Below are positions 1-8,698 of a DNA stretch of 54,960 nt, in pieces (the stretch's first letter is position 1; each line of letters starts with the position of its first letter). The position numbers and the translations under genes were made by a program. The notes beneath the pieces were generated by a model. The model did no database searches and was not told where the DNA came from. It saw only the letters and a program-made list of their open reading frames with translations. Source of the DNA: Bacteroidales bacterium. GTDB taxonomy: Bacteria; Bacteroidota; Bacteroidia; Bacteroidales; Muribaculaceae. The stretch lies in contig JAUNGA010000007.1 in the NCBI GenBank assembly GCA_030524765.1, positions 1 through 54,960 of the forward strand, given 5' to 3'.

Positions 1-158
1 GCCGAGTTCTTCAAATTTATTTCCTAATTTTGCACTTGCGGGTAGAATCTGCGAACAGCTTAAATCTATGGCTGCCCTGCTTCAAACATATGGTGATACT
101 CATGATTCCGGATTTCGTATAAAAAACCTCGCTTTTCGTCACTAAAACCGATAAAAGT

Positions 159-190
159 TTTGCAATTGACAGACGTCTGTGCTATCTTTG
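159..190 (+). promoter_or_regulatory. Bacteroidota-type promoter with a perfect palindrome in its spacer
   Basis: TTTG at 159-162 and TATCTTTG at 183-190 are separated by 20 nt, matching the phylum's sigma-ABfr promoter. The spacer holds the perfect 12-bp palindrome ACAGACGTCTGT (169-180), placed where a bound dimer would block polymerase. It lies 40 nt before the ATG of the acidic protein at 230. The rest of 1-229 shows no gene; TAATTTTG at 25-32 resembles a second -7 box, but no matching gene is seen. An operator role for the palindrome is inference. Confidence 0.65.
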
Positions 191-229
191 CACCATAAAC
201 AAAACAACAAATAGCGAATTCAATCTATC

Positions 230-1483
230 ATGGAAGAAAACACCAATCATGACGCCAAGGGCGAAGTAAAGAAAGACAAACCGTCACCTGTATGGATCAA
301 GGCCGGCTCAGCTTTTGCAGGAGGAATGGCAGGTGGCTTCGGCGGCGCTCTGCTGCTCGGCGGCGTACCGGCGATTGCCGCCGAGACCGATGGCGAGGAT
401 GACTCCGAAGAGATCGTAGAACCCGTCAACGACAATTCATCGCCCTGGACCGACGGTCAGGTGCCGGTGGCTCACGGTGTAAACGACAGCATGTCGTTTG
501 GCCAGGCTTTCGCGGCGGCACGTGCCGAGGTCGGCGCAGGCGGCGTGTTTGAGTGGCGCGGCGGTGTCTATGGCACGTTCAACGCACAGGAATGGAACTC
601 GATGTCGGCCGCCGAACGAGCCGAATGGAGCAGCCACTTCAACTGGAGCAATGTGACACGTGAGCCCGAGCAGACACATCACGGCAGTGGAAGCACCGGC
701 GACAATAATCACGGCCATGAGGATGAAGAGCCCAAAGGCGGCGAAGGCGAAAAGCATCCTGACACCAAAAAACCGGATAATAAAAATGGCCACGACACCA
801 ATCATGACGGCGAAAAGCATGAATATGAGGTGATCAGTGTCGACACGACGGAAGACGGTATAGTGACAGCTATCGTAAAGACATCAGACGGCAAATACTG
901 TATGTTGGCCGACACCGACGGTGACGGAGTCTTCGACACCAAAGTGGCCGACACCAACGGCGACGGACAGGTTTCTGACAACGAAATCGTTCCCCTCTCT
1001 CCCGCTGAGCGCGTCACTGTCGAATGGGCCAGCGGACAGATGGGTACCGAGCCCCCTGCTCCCGGCCCCGAGATTCATGAGCAACACGAATACGAGATCA
1101 TATCGGTCGAAGAAGACGACGGCAAGATAATTGCTATGGGATTCTGCGACAACAGACCATGCATTCTGATAGATGGCGACGGTGACGGCATATTTGATCT
1201 CAGAATAATGTATGAAAAAGACGGCGATATAGAATCTCAGGAAGGCGAGTACCAGCTGATCGACCCGTCGGAACATCTCACTGTTGATTGGGCTAAAAGT
1301 GTGGCTACATATTGCGTCCCTGCCGAAGAGGAGCCTACAGACATATATGACGATGATATAATCGTCGCCGGCGAAGAAGAGGAGGATATCATCGACGGGG
1401 ATGACATCATAATCGGAGGCGAGGAAGAGGATATCATACCTGACGATCCTTACACCGATCCGACTACATTCGATGACATCTGA
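230..1483 (+). CDS. Acidic membrane-anchored protein with EF-hand-like calcium loops
   Basis: A 417-aa protein of no family I recognise. A lysine-rich N-terminus precedes one Gly/Ala-rich hydrophobic stretch (about residues 27-50), then a long acidic domain, suggesting a single membrane anchor with the bulk outside the cytoplasm. Two Asp-rich loops of DxDGDG type (about 228-240 and 314-323), the first followed by DTNGDGQVSDNE, resemble EF-hand or dockerin calcium loops. Each sits in a roughly 80-residue unit starting HEYEVISV or HEYEIISV and ending in TVEWA or TVDWA, so the region is an internal duplication. The C-terminus carries tandem DDDIIVAGEEEEDII-like repeats. It has its own promoter and terminator, so it is probably monocistronic. 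Calcium binding is inferred from the loops; the biological role is unknown. Confidence 0.75.
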   Translation: MEENTNHDAKGEVKKDKPSPVWIKAGSAFAGGMAGGFGGALLLGGVPAIAAETDGEDDSEEIVEPVNDNSSPWTDGQVPVAHGVNDSMSFGQAFAAARAEVGAGGVFEWRGGVYGTFNAQEWNSMSAAERAEWSSHFNWSNVTREPEQTHHGSGSTGDNNHGHEDEEPKGGEGEKHPDTKKPDNKNGHDTNHDGEKHEYEVISVDTTEDGIVTAIVKTSDGKYCMLADTDGDGVFDTKVADTNGDGQVSDNEIVPLSPAERVTVEWASGQMGTEPPAPGPEIHEQHEYEIISVEEDDGKIIAMGFCDNRPCILIDGDGDGIFDLRIMYEKDGDIESQEGEYQLIDPSEHLTVDWAKSVATYCVPAEEEPTDIYDDDIIVAGEEEEDIIDGDDIIIGGEEEDIIPDDPYTDPTTFDDI

Positions 1484-1498
1484 CAACACCACTCACAG

Positions 1499-1531
1499 GG
1501 GATGCTCCGGCGGGGCATCCCTGATTTTTTG
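1499..1531 (+). terminator. Rho-independent terminator after the acidic protein
   Basis: GGGATGC (1499-1505) pairs with GCATCCC (1515-1521), followed by a run of six T at 1525-1530. It lies 16 nt after the stop of the EF-hand-like protein. Confidence 0.8.
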
Positions 1532-1596
1532 TACCGCATGACAGACCGTCAATGTGAATAAGTGCAAAACATAGCTTCTGTTGGCCGTTTTTTATG

Positions 1597-1604
1597 TAAC
1601 TTTG
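1597..1604 (+). promoter_or_regulatory. Promoter -7 element TAACTTTG
   Basis: TAACTTTG lies 20 nt before the DUF2027-Smr start codon and follows a terminator, so it is the likely start of that two-gene operon. No convincing -33 TTG is seen at the expected distance. Confidence 0.55.
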
Positions 1605-1623
1605 CATCAAAACAAACATCCAC

Positions 1624-2727
1624 ATGCAAGTAGAAATCGGAGATATCGTAAGATTCCTCAACTCGGTCGGAGGCGGCCGGGTTGTAAAAATAGAGGGCAA
1701 TCTGGCCTATGTCGACGACGACGGATTTGAGACACCCGTATTGGTAAAGGAATGCGTTGTGGTGCGCTCGCACGCACAGACAGCCACCGACGCCAAAGCC
1801 GACATGAAGGCCACCACACCGCCTCAGACTGCCGTAGCGCCGTCGAGTCAGTCGGCACCACGACCGCAACCCAAACCCGAGCTGCCGCCGGCGCCTGAGA
1901 CCGCCGAAGGCGAAAAGCTGAATATTATTCTCGGATTTGAGCCGGCCGACATCAAACGGCTCAGTTCGACGACATTTGACGCCTATATGGTAAATGACTC
2001 GAATTATTATCTGTATTTTACCGTGTCGACCCGCACGGCCGACAGCGAACAACTCGATGTGCGCTATGCCGGACTGATCGAGCCGGCCACCCAGATATTT
2101 CTTTTCGAGCTGTCGACCGCCGATCTGCCGTCAATCGACAGACTTGCGGTACAGGCAGTGGCCTTCAAACGCGACAAGGCCTTTACGCCCAAACCTGCCA
2201 TAGATTTCGAACAACGCTTTGATGGCACCAAATTCGCACGACTGCATTGTTTTGGCGCCAATCCCTATTTCGACACTGACGTCATTGCATTCGATATCGT
2301 GCGCGACGATGTGCCCGGCGGACGACGCAAAACCGAAATCGACACCGAGCAACTGCGCAAGGCGATGACCGAAAAGGCACGTGCCGACCGCCGAAAACCC
2401 AAGCCGGTCGCCAAAAAGCCTGTAAAAGAAGGCGCATTGATAGAAATCGATCTGCACGCAGATGAGCTGCTCGACACCACAGCCGGTATGTCGCCTGCCG
2501 AGATTCTGAATTATCAGATCGACACCTTCCGCCGAGTGATGGACGAGCACCTGCGCTATCCCGGCCAGAAGATAGTTTTTATCCACGGCAACGGTGAGGG
2601 AGTGCTGCGCGCCGCTCTGCATAAAGAGCTGAACTACCGCTATAAGGGCCATGAGGTGAGCGATGCGTCGTTCAGAGAGTATGGCTTTGGTGCGACGATG
2701 GTTACGATACGCAACTTAAAGCGATGA
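1624..2727 (+). CDS. DUF2027 and Smr domain protein
   Basis: A 367-aa Bacteroidota protein. The N-terminus (about 1-45, IGDIVRFLNSVGGGRVVKIE) is the DUF2027 lead segment. A Pro/Ala-rich linker follows (about 55-95), then a beta-rich DUF2027 core (100-215). The C-terminus (about 275-367) is a Smr domain with the signature IDLHADELLD and the HGNGEGVLRAAL loop. Smr domains are small endonuclease or nucleic-acid-binding modules in MutS2 and related proteins, so a nucleic-acid role is likely, but the target of this architecture is unknown. The stop codon overlaps the start of the next gene as ATGA, implying translational coupling. Confidence 0.88.
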   Translation: MQVEIGDIVRFLNSVGGGRVVKIEGNLAYVDDDGFETPVLVKECVVVRSHAQTATDAKADMKATTPPQTAVAPSSQSAPRPQPKPELPPAPETAEGEKLNIILGFEPADIKRLSSTTFDAYMVNDSNYYLYFTVSTRTADSEQLDVRYAGLIEPATQIFLFELSTADLPSIDRLAVQAVAFKRDKAFTPKPAIDFEQRFDGTKFARLHCFGANPYFDTDVIAFDIVRDDVPGGRRKTEIDTEQLRKAMTEKARADRRKPKPVAKKPVKEGALIEIDLHADELLDTTAGMSPAEILNYQIDTFRRVMDEHLRYPGQKIVFIHGNGEGVLRAALHKELNYRYKGHEVSDASFREYGFGATMVTIRNLKR

Positions 2728-3476
2728 TTGCAGTATTCTCGGGTACGGGCAACAGTATGGCGGTAGCCCTCAGGCTCGCCTCTCTGCTTGGCGACGAGGT
2801 GGCTGTAATGCCAGATGCAAGACTCGATGCCGACGATCGTATTATATGGGTGTTCCCGGTGTATTCGTGGGGCGTACCGCCTGTCGTCGTCGACTATATT
2901 CGTGGCGTCAGTGCCGGCGAGATGTCCAGATGCGATCATTATGCCGTAATGACCTGTGGCGACGACACCGGCCATACCGACCGTATGTGGCGTCGCGAGA
3001 TCAGACGTGCCGGCGGACGCGCACGTGGTGTATGGTCGGTACAGATGCCAAACACATACGTGCTGATGAAAGGTTTTGACGTGGATTCCGCCGGCCTCGA
3101 GCGGGCAAAACTCGCTGCAATGCCGGACCGCGTCGAGGCCATTGCAGCGGCCATCAAATCGAGTCCCGACGAGACAGATGTCGTAAAAGGCTCTTTCGCA
3201 ACAATCAAGACCGGAGTGATCTATCCGTGGTTCAAGCGGCATGCGATGTCGCCCAAGCCTTTTCACGCACTCGAGAGCTGTGTGGGATGCGGTCAGTGCG
3301 CCCGTCAGTGTCCGCTCGGCAATATAACGATGCAAGGCGGACGACCGGCATGGGGCGACCGATGCGCATTGTGTCTGCGCTGCTATCACCTATGCCCCCG
3401 CCACAGCGTGGCATACGGCAAAGCCACCGACGGCAAAGGCCAGTATCGCAGTCTTTTGAAGATTTTTGACCGATAA
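2724..3476 (+). CDS. EFR1-family flavodoxin/ferredoxin fusion
   Basis: A 250-aa redox protein. The N-terminus FSGTGNSMAVA is the flavodoxin FMN-phosphate loop, and a flavodoxin-like fold extends to about residue 150. The C-terminus (about 186-230) has two ferredoxin cysteine clusters, CVGCGQCARQC and CALCLRCYHLC, which should bind two 4Fe-4S clusters. This is the EFR1 architecture, a short-range electron-transfer protein whose partners are generally not defined. It overlaps the DUF2027-Smr gene by 4 nt, so the two are co-expressed. Electron transfer is inferred from the motifs; donor and acceptor are unknown. Confidence 0.88.
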   Translation: MIAVFSGTGNSMAVALRLASLLGDEVAVMPDARLDADDRIIWVFPVYSWGVPPVVVDYIRGVSAGEMSRCDHYAVMTCGDDTGHTDRMWRREIRRAGGRARGVWSVQMPNTYVLMKGFDVDSAGLERAKLAAMPDRVEAIAAAIKSSPDETDVVKGSFATIKTGVIYPWFKRHAMSPKPFHALESCVGCGQCARQCPLGNITMQGGRPAWGDRCALCLRCYHLCPRHSVAYGKATDGKGQYRSLLKIFDR

Positions 3477-3500
3477 CGCGGTCAATTGGCAAATTTTGAG

Positions 3501-3508
3501 TAACTTTG
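3501..3508 (+). promoter_or_regulatory. Promoter -7 element of tpiA
   Basis: TAACTTTG sits 41 nt before the tpiA start in the short gap after the redox gene. The -33 match is weak, as no TTG lies 19-21 nt upstream. Confidence 0.5.
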
Positions 3509-3549
3509 CACATCAAAAACCGAATAGATAACTTTTAACCATAAATAAA

Positions 3550-4305
3550 ATGAGAAAGAATATCGTTGCCGGTAACTGGAAGATGAACACAACCCTTCCC
3601 GAAGGCATCAAACTTGCTGAAGAAGTAAACGAAGCACTCAAGGGTGTCACACCCAAGTGCGATGTCGTGATCTGCGTCCCCTTCACACACCTTGCTCCCG
3701 TGGCAGGCGTGATCGATCAGACCAAACTCGGTCTGGGTGCCGAGAACTGCGCCAACCACGCATCAGGTGCCTACACCGGCGAGGTTTCTGCCGCTATGGT
3801 CGCTTCGACCGGCGCAACCTACGTAATCCTCGGCCACTCTGAGCGTCGTCAGTACTATGGCGAGACATCGGAGATCCTGCGCGAGAAACTCGCTCTTGCT
3901 CTGGCCAACGGCCTGACTCCGATTTTCTGCATCGGCGAGGTGCTCGAGGAGCGTGAGAACGGCACTTACAACGACGTGGTTAAACGTCAGATCGAAGAAG
4001 CTCTGTTTGACCTGTCAGCCGAGGAATTCGGCAAGATCATCCTGGCTTACGAGCCCGTATGGGCAATCGGCACCGGCAAGACCGCCACAGCCGACCAGGC
4101 CGAGGATATGCATGCCCACATCCGTGCGACCATCGCCGGAAAATACGGTAAGGAAGTGGCCGACAACACCTCGATTCTCTATGGTGGCAGCTGCAAACCT
4201 TCGAACGCAGCCGAGCTGTTCGCAAAACCCGACGTTGACGGCGGCCTGATCGGCGGTGCAGCACTCAAGTGCGCCGACTTCATGGGCATCGTAAACGCAT
4301 TTTAA
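3550..4305 (+). CDS. tpiA: Triosephosphate isomerase
   Basis: Interconverts dihydroxyacetone phosphate and glyceraldehyde-3-phosphate in cytoplasmic glycolysis and gluconeogenesis. The 251-aa length is normal. The catalytic set is intact: Lys11 in GNWKMN, His96 in GHSERR, and Glu168 in [14 protein letters not shown], with the phosphate-binding GGS and GGAALK segments near the C-terminus. Its own -7 element precedes it and a strong terminator follows, so it is likely transcribed alone or with some read-through into the SPOR gene. Confidence 0.98.
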   Translation: MRKNIVAGNWKMNTTLPEGIKLAEEVNEALKGVTPKCDVVICVPFTHLAPVAGVIDQTKLGLGAENCANHASGAYTGEVSAAMVASTGATYVILGHSERRQYYGETSEILREKLALALANGLTPIFCIGEVLEERENGTYNDVVKRQIEEALFDLSAEEFGKIILAYEPVWAIGTGKTATADQAEDMHAHIRATIAGKYGKEVADNTSILYGGSCKPSNAAELFAKPDVDGGLIGGAALKCADFMGIVNAF

Positions 4306-4320
4306 ATAAAATATTTCGGT

Positions 4321-4362
4321 CCGACAGGAGCGGTTGTCGCTCTTGTCGGGCTTTTGCTTTTT
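4321..4362 (+). terminator. Rho-independent terminator of tpiA
   Basis: A 12-bp stem pairs 4321-4332 (CCGACAGGAGCG) with 4338-4349 (CGCTCTTGTCGG), with one G-U pair and a 5-nt loop, followed by T-rich sequence. Confidence 0.88.
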
Positions 4363-4374
4363 CACACGTCATAA

Positions 4375-4866
4375 ATGAAAGCACGCACACTGATAACGAC
4401 ACTCGCCATGGCGGCCGCGGCACAGGCTTTTGCAACCCAGCCGGCCGACTCGACAAAGACTCTGCCGATCATATCACGACTGGCCGAGGGCTCTGTCACT
4501 GTGATAATGCCCGAAGGGCTTGAATCCCGTCTGTCAGGTGTCAAAGCCGAGCAAGAAGAGTCAGACACACCGTCGACCAACACTACAACCAACCGCAATA
4601 CATCGCGGGTGGGCTACCGTGTGCAGATTTTTGACGACAACAACGTGCGTACGGCCAAACGCGAGGCCCAGGCACGCAAGAACCAGATCGAAAGCCGATT
4701 CCCGGAATATCGGGCCTACATATCGTTCAACTCGCCCTACTGGCGAGTCAAGGTAGGCGACTTTCACTCACGCTCAGAAGCCGAGGCCGCCATGGGCGCC
4801 ATCAGACAGGCATTCCCGGCGATGGGCAATCAGTTGCGCGTGGTGCGTGACCGCATAAATCCGTAA
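4375..4866 (+). CDS. SPOR-domain secreted protein
   Basis: A 163-aa protein with a Sec signal peptide (hydrophobic to about residue 20, likely cleaved after AQAFA). A low-complexity Thr/Asn linker is followed by a C-terminal SPOR domain (about 78-158: [19 protein letters not shown], then YWRVKVGDF and a Glu-rich helix). SPOR domains bind denuded peptidoglycan glycan strands, as at division septa, so a periplasmic or outer-membrane-associated cell-wall role is expected. folE begins 4 nt downstream, suggesting a shared transcript although the functions look unrelated. Confidence 0.88.
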   Translation: MKARTLITTLAMAAAAQAFATQPADSTKTLPIISRLAEGSVTVIMPEGLESRLSGVKAEQEESDTPSTNTTTNRNTSRVGYRVQIFDDNNVRTAKREAQARKNQIESRFPEYRAYISFNSPYWRVKVGDFHSRSEAEAAMGAIRQAFPAMGNQLRVVRDRINP

Positions 4867-4870
4867 TGAC

Positions 4871-5467
4871 ATGGACAAAGAGTTTGTAGACAGTCTTTCC
4901 GATCAAGAACGCATAGATGCCATTGCCGAGCGCATGGCCGACATCATCACCCTGCTGGGCGAGGATACCTCGCGTGCAGGCCTTGTCAAGACACCGCAAC
5001 GGGCCGCCAAGGCACTCTATTACCTGACATCGGGCTATCGTGGCGACGATGCCCGGTCGACGATGCAGGCCGCGCTGTTTGACAATGAGGGTTCGCGCAT
5101 CGTGACGGTCAAAGATATCGAGTTCTATTCGATGTGCGAGCACCATGTCCTGCCATTTTTCGGCAAAATATCAATCGCGTACATCCCCGGCGAGAAGATT
5201 GTCGGCCTGAGCAAACTTGCCCGTGTGGTCGACATCTGTGCGCGCCGTCTGCAGGTGCAGGAACGTCTCACCTCAATGATCTGCGGCGAAGTGATGCAGG
5301 CTCTCGATGCCCGCGGCGTGCTGGTGGTGTGCGACGCCCAACATATGTGCATGAAGATGCGCGGTGTCGAGAAACAGGAAGCGTCGACCGTAACGGTCGA
5401 CTACAACGGCGTATTCGCCGATGACGCCCATCTGCGCCGTGAGGCCATGATGGCTTTGGGAATCTGA
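4871..5467 (+). CDS. folE: GTP cyclohydrolase I
   Basis: Converts GTP to 7,8-dihydroneopterin triphosphate, the first step to tetrahydrofolate. The 198-aa length is typical. Zinc and active-site residues are present in the [16 protein letters not shown] block, the [23 protein letters not shown] block and the [10 protein letters not shown] block. It lies 4 nt after the SPOR gene. Its stop codon abuts the stop codon of the convergent response regulator without a spacer, so no terminator is available between them. Confidence 0.97.
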   Translation: MDKEFVDSLSDQERIDAIAERMADIITLLGEDTSRAGLVKTPQRAAKALYYLTSGYRGDDARSTMQAALFDNEGSRIVTVKDIEFYSMCEHHVLPFFGKISIAYIPGEKIVGLSKLARVVDICARRLQVQERLTSMICGEVMQALDARGVLVVCDAQHMCMKMRGVEKQEASTVTVDYNGVFADDAHLRREAMMALGI

Positions 5468-6148
5468 TTATCGGGTTCTTACCGACAATATATATCCTTT
5501 TTTCTTTATTGACGTTATCGTGACAGACGGGTCAGCGAGAAAACGTCGGATATATGTAATCTGTACATTAAGTGCGAGAGAATTAGAATAGCTCGCATCA
5601 CCCCATATCTTGTCGAGTATTATGTCGCGTTCGACAGTATTACCTATGTTTTCTGCAAGCAACTGCAGGATCTCGGTCTGCCGCACTGAGAGTGAATGTG
5701 TCTCGCCTTTGTAGGTCAGCGACAACAGATTGGGCCGAAATATAGTGTCGCCCAACTGATATTCTATATCCTGATTTACGGTCATACTCTCAAACCTCTC
5801 GTTGATCTTGGCTATCAGTTCCTCGGGGTAAAAGGGTTTCGGGATATAGTCGTTACCTTTGATGGAGAACCCATGCAGACGGTCAACCTTGTCCGTACGG
5901 TCGGTCAGGAAGAAAATTATAACGCGCTTGTCATTCCGGCGGATAATTCTCGCCATCTCGAATCCGTCGAGTTCCGGCATATTTATGTCGAGCAGAATCA
6001 GATCGGGGCGCGTTTCCTTATACATTTCTATTCCTACTACCCCATTGTTGGCGTATATCACCTCATATCCTTCGGCTTCGATAAAACGTTTGAGAAGCAT
6101 CGAATTGCGGATATCATCGTCGACCAACAGTATCTTTATCGTTTTCAT
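5468..6148 (-). CDS. OmpR-family response regulator
   Basis: A 226-aa regulator. The receiver domain (about 4-118) has the acidic pocket DDD at 10-12, phosphoacceptor Asp54 in LLDINMPELDGF, Thr82 and Lys104 in YIPKPF. A winged-helix DNA-binding domain occupies about 128-224 (SLSVRQTEILQLLAENIGNTVERDIIL). It is encoded just downstream of its kinase with an ATGA overlap, so the pair is one operon. The divergent receptor operon at 7817 is a plausible target, but this is inferred from position only. Confidence 0.93.
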   Translation of the reverse strand: MKTIKILLVDDDIRNSMLLKRFIEAEGYEVIYANNGVVGIEMYKETRPDLILLDINMPELDGFEMARIIRRNDKRVIIFFLTDRTDKVDRLHGFSIKGNDYIPKPFYPEELIAKINERFESMTVNQDIEYQLGDTIFRPNLLSLTYKGETHSLSVRQTEILQLLAENIGNTVERDIILDKIWGDASYSNSLALNVQITYIRRFLADPSVTITSIKKKGYILSVRTR

Positions 6149-7641
6149 AGCTGCGGCAATTTAATCGTGAAACATGAGCCTTTACCGAGGGCGCTTTCTA
6201 CCGATATATCTCCGCCATGTGCTTCAACCAGCAGTTTCACATAGGCCAGTCCGAGTCCCATGCCGGGCTGAGTGCCCTCCGACGCCTTTCCCCGATAGAA
6301 GCGTCTGAAGATATGCTTGATATCAGCCGCCGGAATTCCGTTGCCGTTGTCGCTTATGCACAGTTCGATATTACCGTCATGTCCGGTCGCCGTGGCATTT
6401 ATCTCTACCGCAGGACCTGAATATTTTACAGCGTTCTCCACAAGGTTGTTTATCATATTATACAGATGCGAGCTGTCGGCTGTGATCTCCAGATCCTTGT
6501 CAATATGATTATTTATGACGACAGATTTATCCGAGGGCAATGTTGTGGCAGCGGCCACATCGTCAAAGAGATCATGCAGATTGAGATTGCGCAGGTTGAG
6601 AGGTATCTGCTCTACATCATTGAATGTAATATCTCTGAGTTTTGAGAAATAGGATGACAGATTGTCGAGTGCGCGTCTCGTTTCATAAAGTATCTCTTTC
6701 CTTACACCCGTATCTTCCATCAAACGTCCGTTATCAAGACCCGACACGCACATTTTCAGTGTCGAGATCGGCCGTTTAAGTTCATGGATCATCGTTGTTA
6801 TAAAACTATTGCGCATGCGGTCAAGACGCGATAGTTTGAGGACTGTCGAAATTTGCGACACAAGACAGACAATCAGCAGTGCAGACACGAGTATCGATAT
6901 AATGAGAGTATGCCACATCCCGGGCAGAATTTCGGCCGGACTTATCGGACACACGATTGTCACCGTCTTGCCTTCAAGCTGTGAATAAGGGATAGTCACC
7001 GATAACTCAGGATTGAAAACAGATTTATGCGTCTCGACATGTGTTTTCCACACCATACTGTCGGTCTGCGTAACCATTGTCAAGGCTTTTATTCCGGCCT
7101 TGTTCAGAACAGAGTCGATGCCCCCGGTAGTGAACGGGCATTTTCGTTCGGTCTGGACATGCTTGGTGGCCAACCATGCCTCATTCTCGTCTTTTGCGCC
7201 GGATGCATCAAAAATGACAGAATCGGCCGGTTCGGTCATCTGCTGCTGAGCCAGCTCAACCACCTGATTTTTTTGTTCGTTGGTGAGAGGTGTTCCCGGC
7301 TCCAGCCCAAGAAGTTCGTGAGCCGAGAAAAGGTAGGTGTAAATACGGGCCGTACGAGTTGTCCTCACCGTATCGCCGTATTCCTGCTGAAGCGAGAAAA
7401 CCGGCACTGTCATAACATTGTCGCTCCCGTGATTCTTAAGCGAGTCGGCCCTTGTATCAGATGCCTTTTCGCGTATGGCGTCATAATCATCCACACAACT
7501 TGCGATCTGCTTTTCGAGATTTCGCTCATATTCTTTAAGAGAGAACTCATAACGGCCGTAAACCCAATAGACCTGCATTCCGAGAAAGGCAAGTATCGCG
7601 ATTATAGTAATTATGTATAGAGCTTTGATGCGTTTTTCCAT
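6145..7641 (-). CDS. Membrane sensor histidine kinase
   Basis: A 498-aa kinase. One helix at about 8-28 and another at about 243-263 bracket a roughly 210-aa periplasmic sensor region with no recognised fold. No HAMP domain is evident. The dimerisation domain has His286 in MIHELKRPIS. The ATPase domain shows Asn403 in NLVENAVKYSG, DNGNGIPAADI and GMGLGLAYVK. It forms an operon with the response regulator (4-nt overlap) and faces the GLPGLI/receptor operon. A TAATTTTG box (reverse strand, 7646-7653) lies only 4 nt before the ATG, so the mRNA may be leaderless. The signal sensed is unknown. Confidence 0.92.
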   Translation of the reverse strand: MEKRIKALYIITIIAILAFLGMQVYWVYGRYEFSLKEYERNLEKQIASCVDDYDAIREKASDTRADSLKNHGSDNVMTVPVFSLQQEYGDTVRTTRTARIYTYLFSAHELLGLEPGTPLTNEQKNQVVELAQQQMTEPADSVIFDASGAKDENEAWLATKHVQTERKCPFTTGGIDSVLNKAGIKALTMVTQTDSMVWKTHVETHKSVFNPELSVTIPYSQLEGKTVTIVCPISPAEILPGMWHTLIISILVSALLIVCLVSQISTVLKLSRLDRMRNSFITTMIHELKRPISTLKMCVSGLDNGRLMEDTGVRKEILYETRRALDNLSSYFSKLRDITFNDVEQIPLNLRNLNLHDLFDDVAAATTLPSDKSVVINNHIDKDLEITADSSHLYNMINNLVENAVKYSGPAVEINATATGHDGNIELCISDNGNGIPAADIKHIFRRFYRGKASEGTQPGMGLGLAYVKLLVEAHGGDISVESALGKGSCFTIKLPQL

Positions 7642-7645
7642 GAAG

Positions 7646-7653
7646 CAAAATTA
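7646..7653 (-). promoter_or_regulatory. Candidate -7 element of the histidine kinase
   Basis: CAAAATTA on the plus strand reads TAATTTTG on the minus strand, 4 nt before the kinase ATG. Initiation here would give a leaderless or near-leaderless mRNA. No -33 TTG was found, so confidence is limited. Confidence 0.4.
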
Positions 7654-7773
7654 CGAAGATTATACCGGATTATCATCCTTTGTGTCAGGCTATTTATCTG
7701 ACAGTAATAATTTAGTAATAATTCCATAATGTTTGAGTAATGATTTTATTCGGGGTGATGGCCGGTGAGGGCA

Positions 7774-7781
7774 TAACTTTG
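7774..7781 (+). promoter_or_regulatory. Promoter -7 element of the GLPGLI/receptor operon
   Basis: TAACTTTG lies 35 nt before the GLPGLI start. The expected -33 TTG is absent, which fits a promoter that needs an activator, such as the adjacent response regulator. That link is inference. Confidence 0.5.
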
Positions 7782-7816
7782 CGGTGTAAAACCTATTAAA
7801 ACCAAACGAAACCCAG

Positions 7817-8698
7817 ATGAAAAGAACATTTTCAATACTCGCCGTCGGACTTATACTGACAGCCACGCTATCAGGCAAGACTGTAAGACGTCAGCTCAGC
7901 ATCTTTCAGAATACCGTTCCCGAAACTGAAACTCTCTGCAACGGCACAATGGAATTTGTCTATGACTACCGATGCTGCGTCGATACTGCCGGCACACTTG
8001 AAGACAATATATCGAGCGACAATATGTTGCTGCAGATAGGGCGTGACGGTCTGTCGAAGTTCTCAAGCTACAAGAATCTCACCGTTGACTCTCTGTTGAT
8101 GCGCTCAAGTCAGGAACAGATTGTAGACGCGGCCCTGGAGGGGAAACTCAGCAACGGTGAGTTCATGACCATATACAAGAACTATCCGGCAGGAAAACTC
8201 ACCCATACAGAAAAAATATGCATGGACTGGTTCCGTTACGACGAGGATATGCCATCGTTAGACTGGAAACTGACCGATTCTGTCACAACCGTACTGGGCT
8301 ACGAATGCCATGGTGCCCGCTGCAGTTTCCGCGGACGTGAATGGCAAGTATTCTATGCCGAAGATATCCCTCTTACTGACGGACCCTGGAAACTGCACGG
8401 ACTTCCCGGTCTGATAATGAAAGCATCAGACGAAAAAGGCCATTATACTTTTGAATGCATAGGCATCAAGTCGAAGGCCGATCGTCCGATAACAATCTAC
8501 AAGGTGCCGTTCAACAACGTCAGACGTGAGGCATATTATGACACAAAGCACCGCTACGAGGTGAATCCATATGCATATTATGAAGCTACCACAGGCGGTA
8601 GCATCACCGTATCGGACGAAGCCGGAAATCCTGTACTCGATGCATATGACCCGATAGAACTGCCCTTTGAATACATCGAACGAGACTGGAAAAAATGA
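7817..8698 (+). CDS. GLPGLI family secreted protein
   Basis: A 293-aa exported protein with an N-terminal signal peptide (about 1-20) and the family signature GPWKLHGLPGLIMKA near residues 193-207. GLPGLI proteins are Bacteroidota periplasmic or surface proteins of unknown function, usually encoded beside a carboxypeptidase-regulatory-domain outer-membrane receptor, exactly as here. The stop overlaps the receptor start as ATGA. Regulation by the divergent two-component system is plausible from arrangement. No enzymatic motif is seen. Confidence 0.92.
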   Translation: MKRTFSILAVGLILTATLSGKTVRRQLSIFQNTVPETETLCNGTMEFVYDYRCCVDTAGTLEDNISSDNMLLQIGRDGLSKFSSYKNLTVDSLLMRSSQEQIVDAALEGKLSNGEFMTIYKNYPAGKLTHTEKICMDWFRYDEDMPSLDWKLTDSVTTVLGYECHGARCSFRGREWQVFYAEDIPLTDGPWKLHGLPGLIMKASDEKGHYTFECIGIKSKADRPITIYKVPFNNVRREAYYDTKHRYEVNPYAYYEATTGGSITVSDEAGNPVLDAYDPIELPFEYIERDWKK

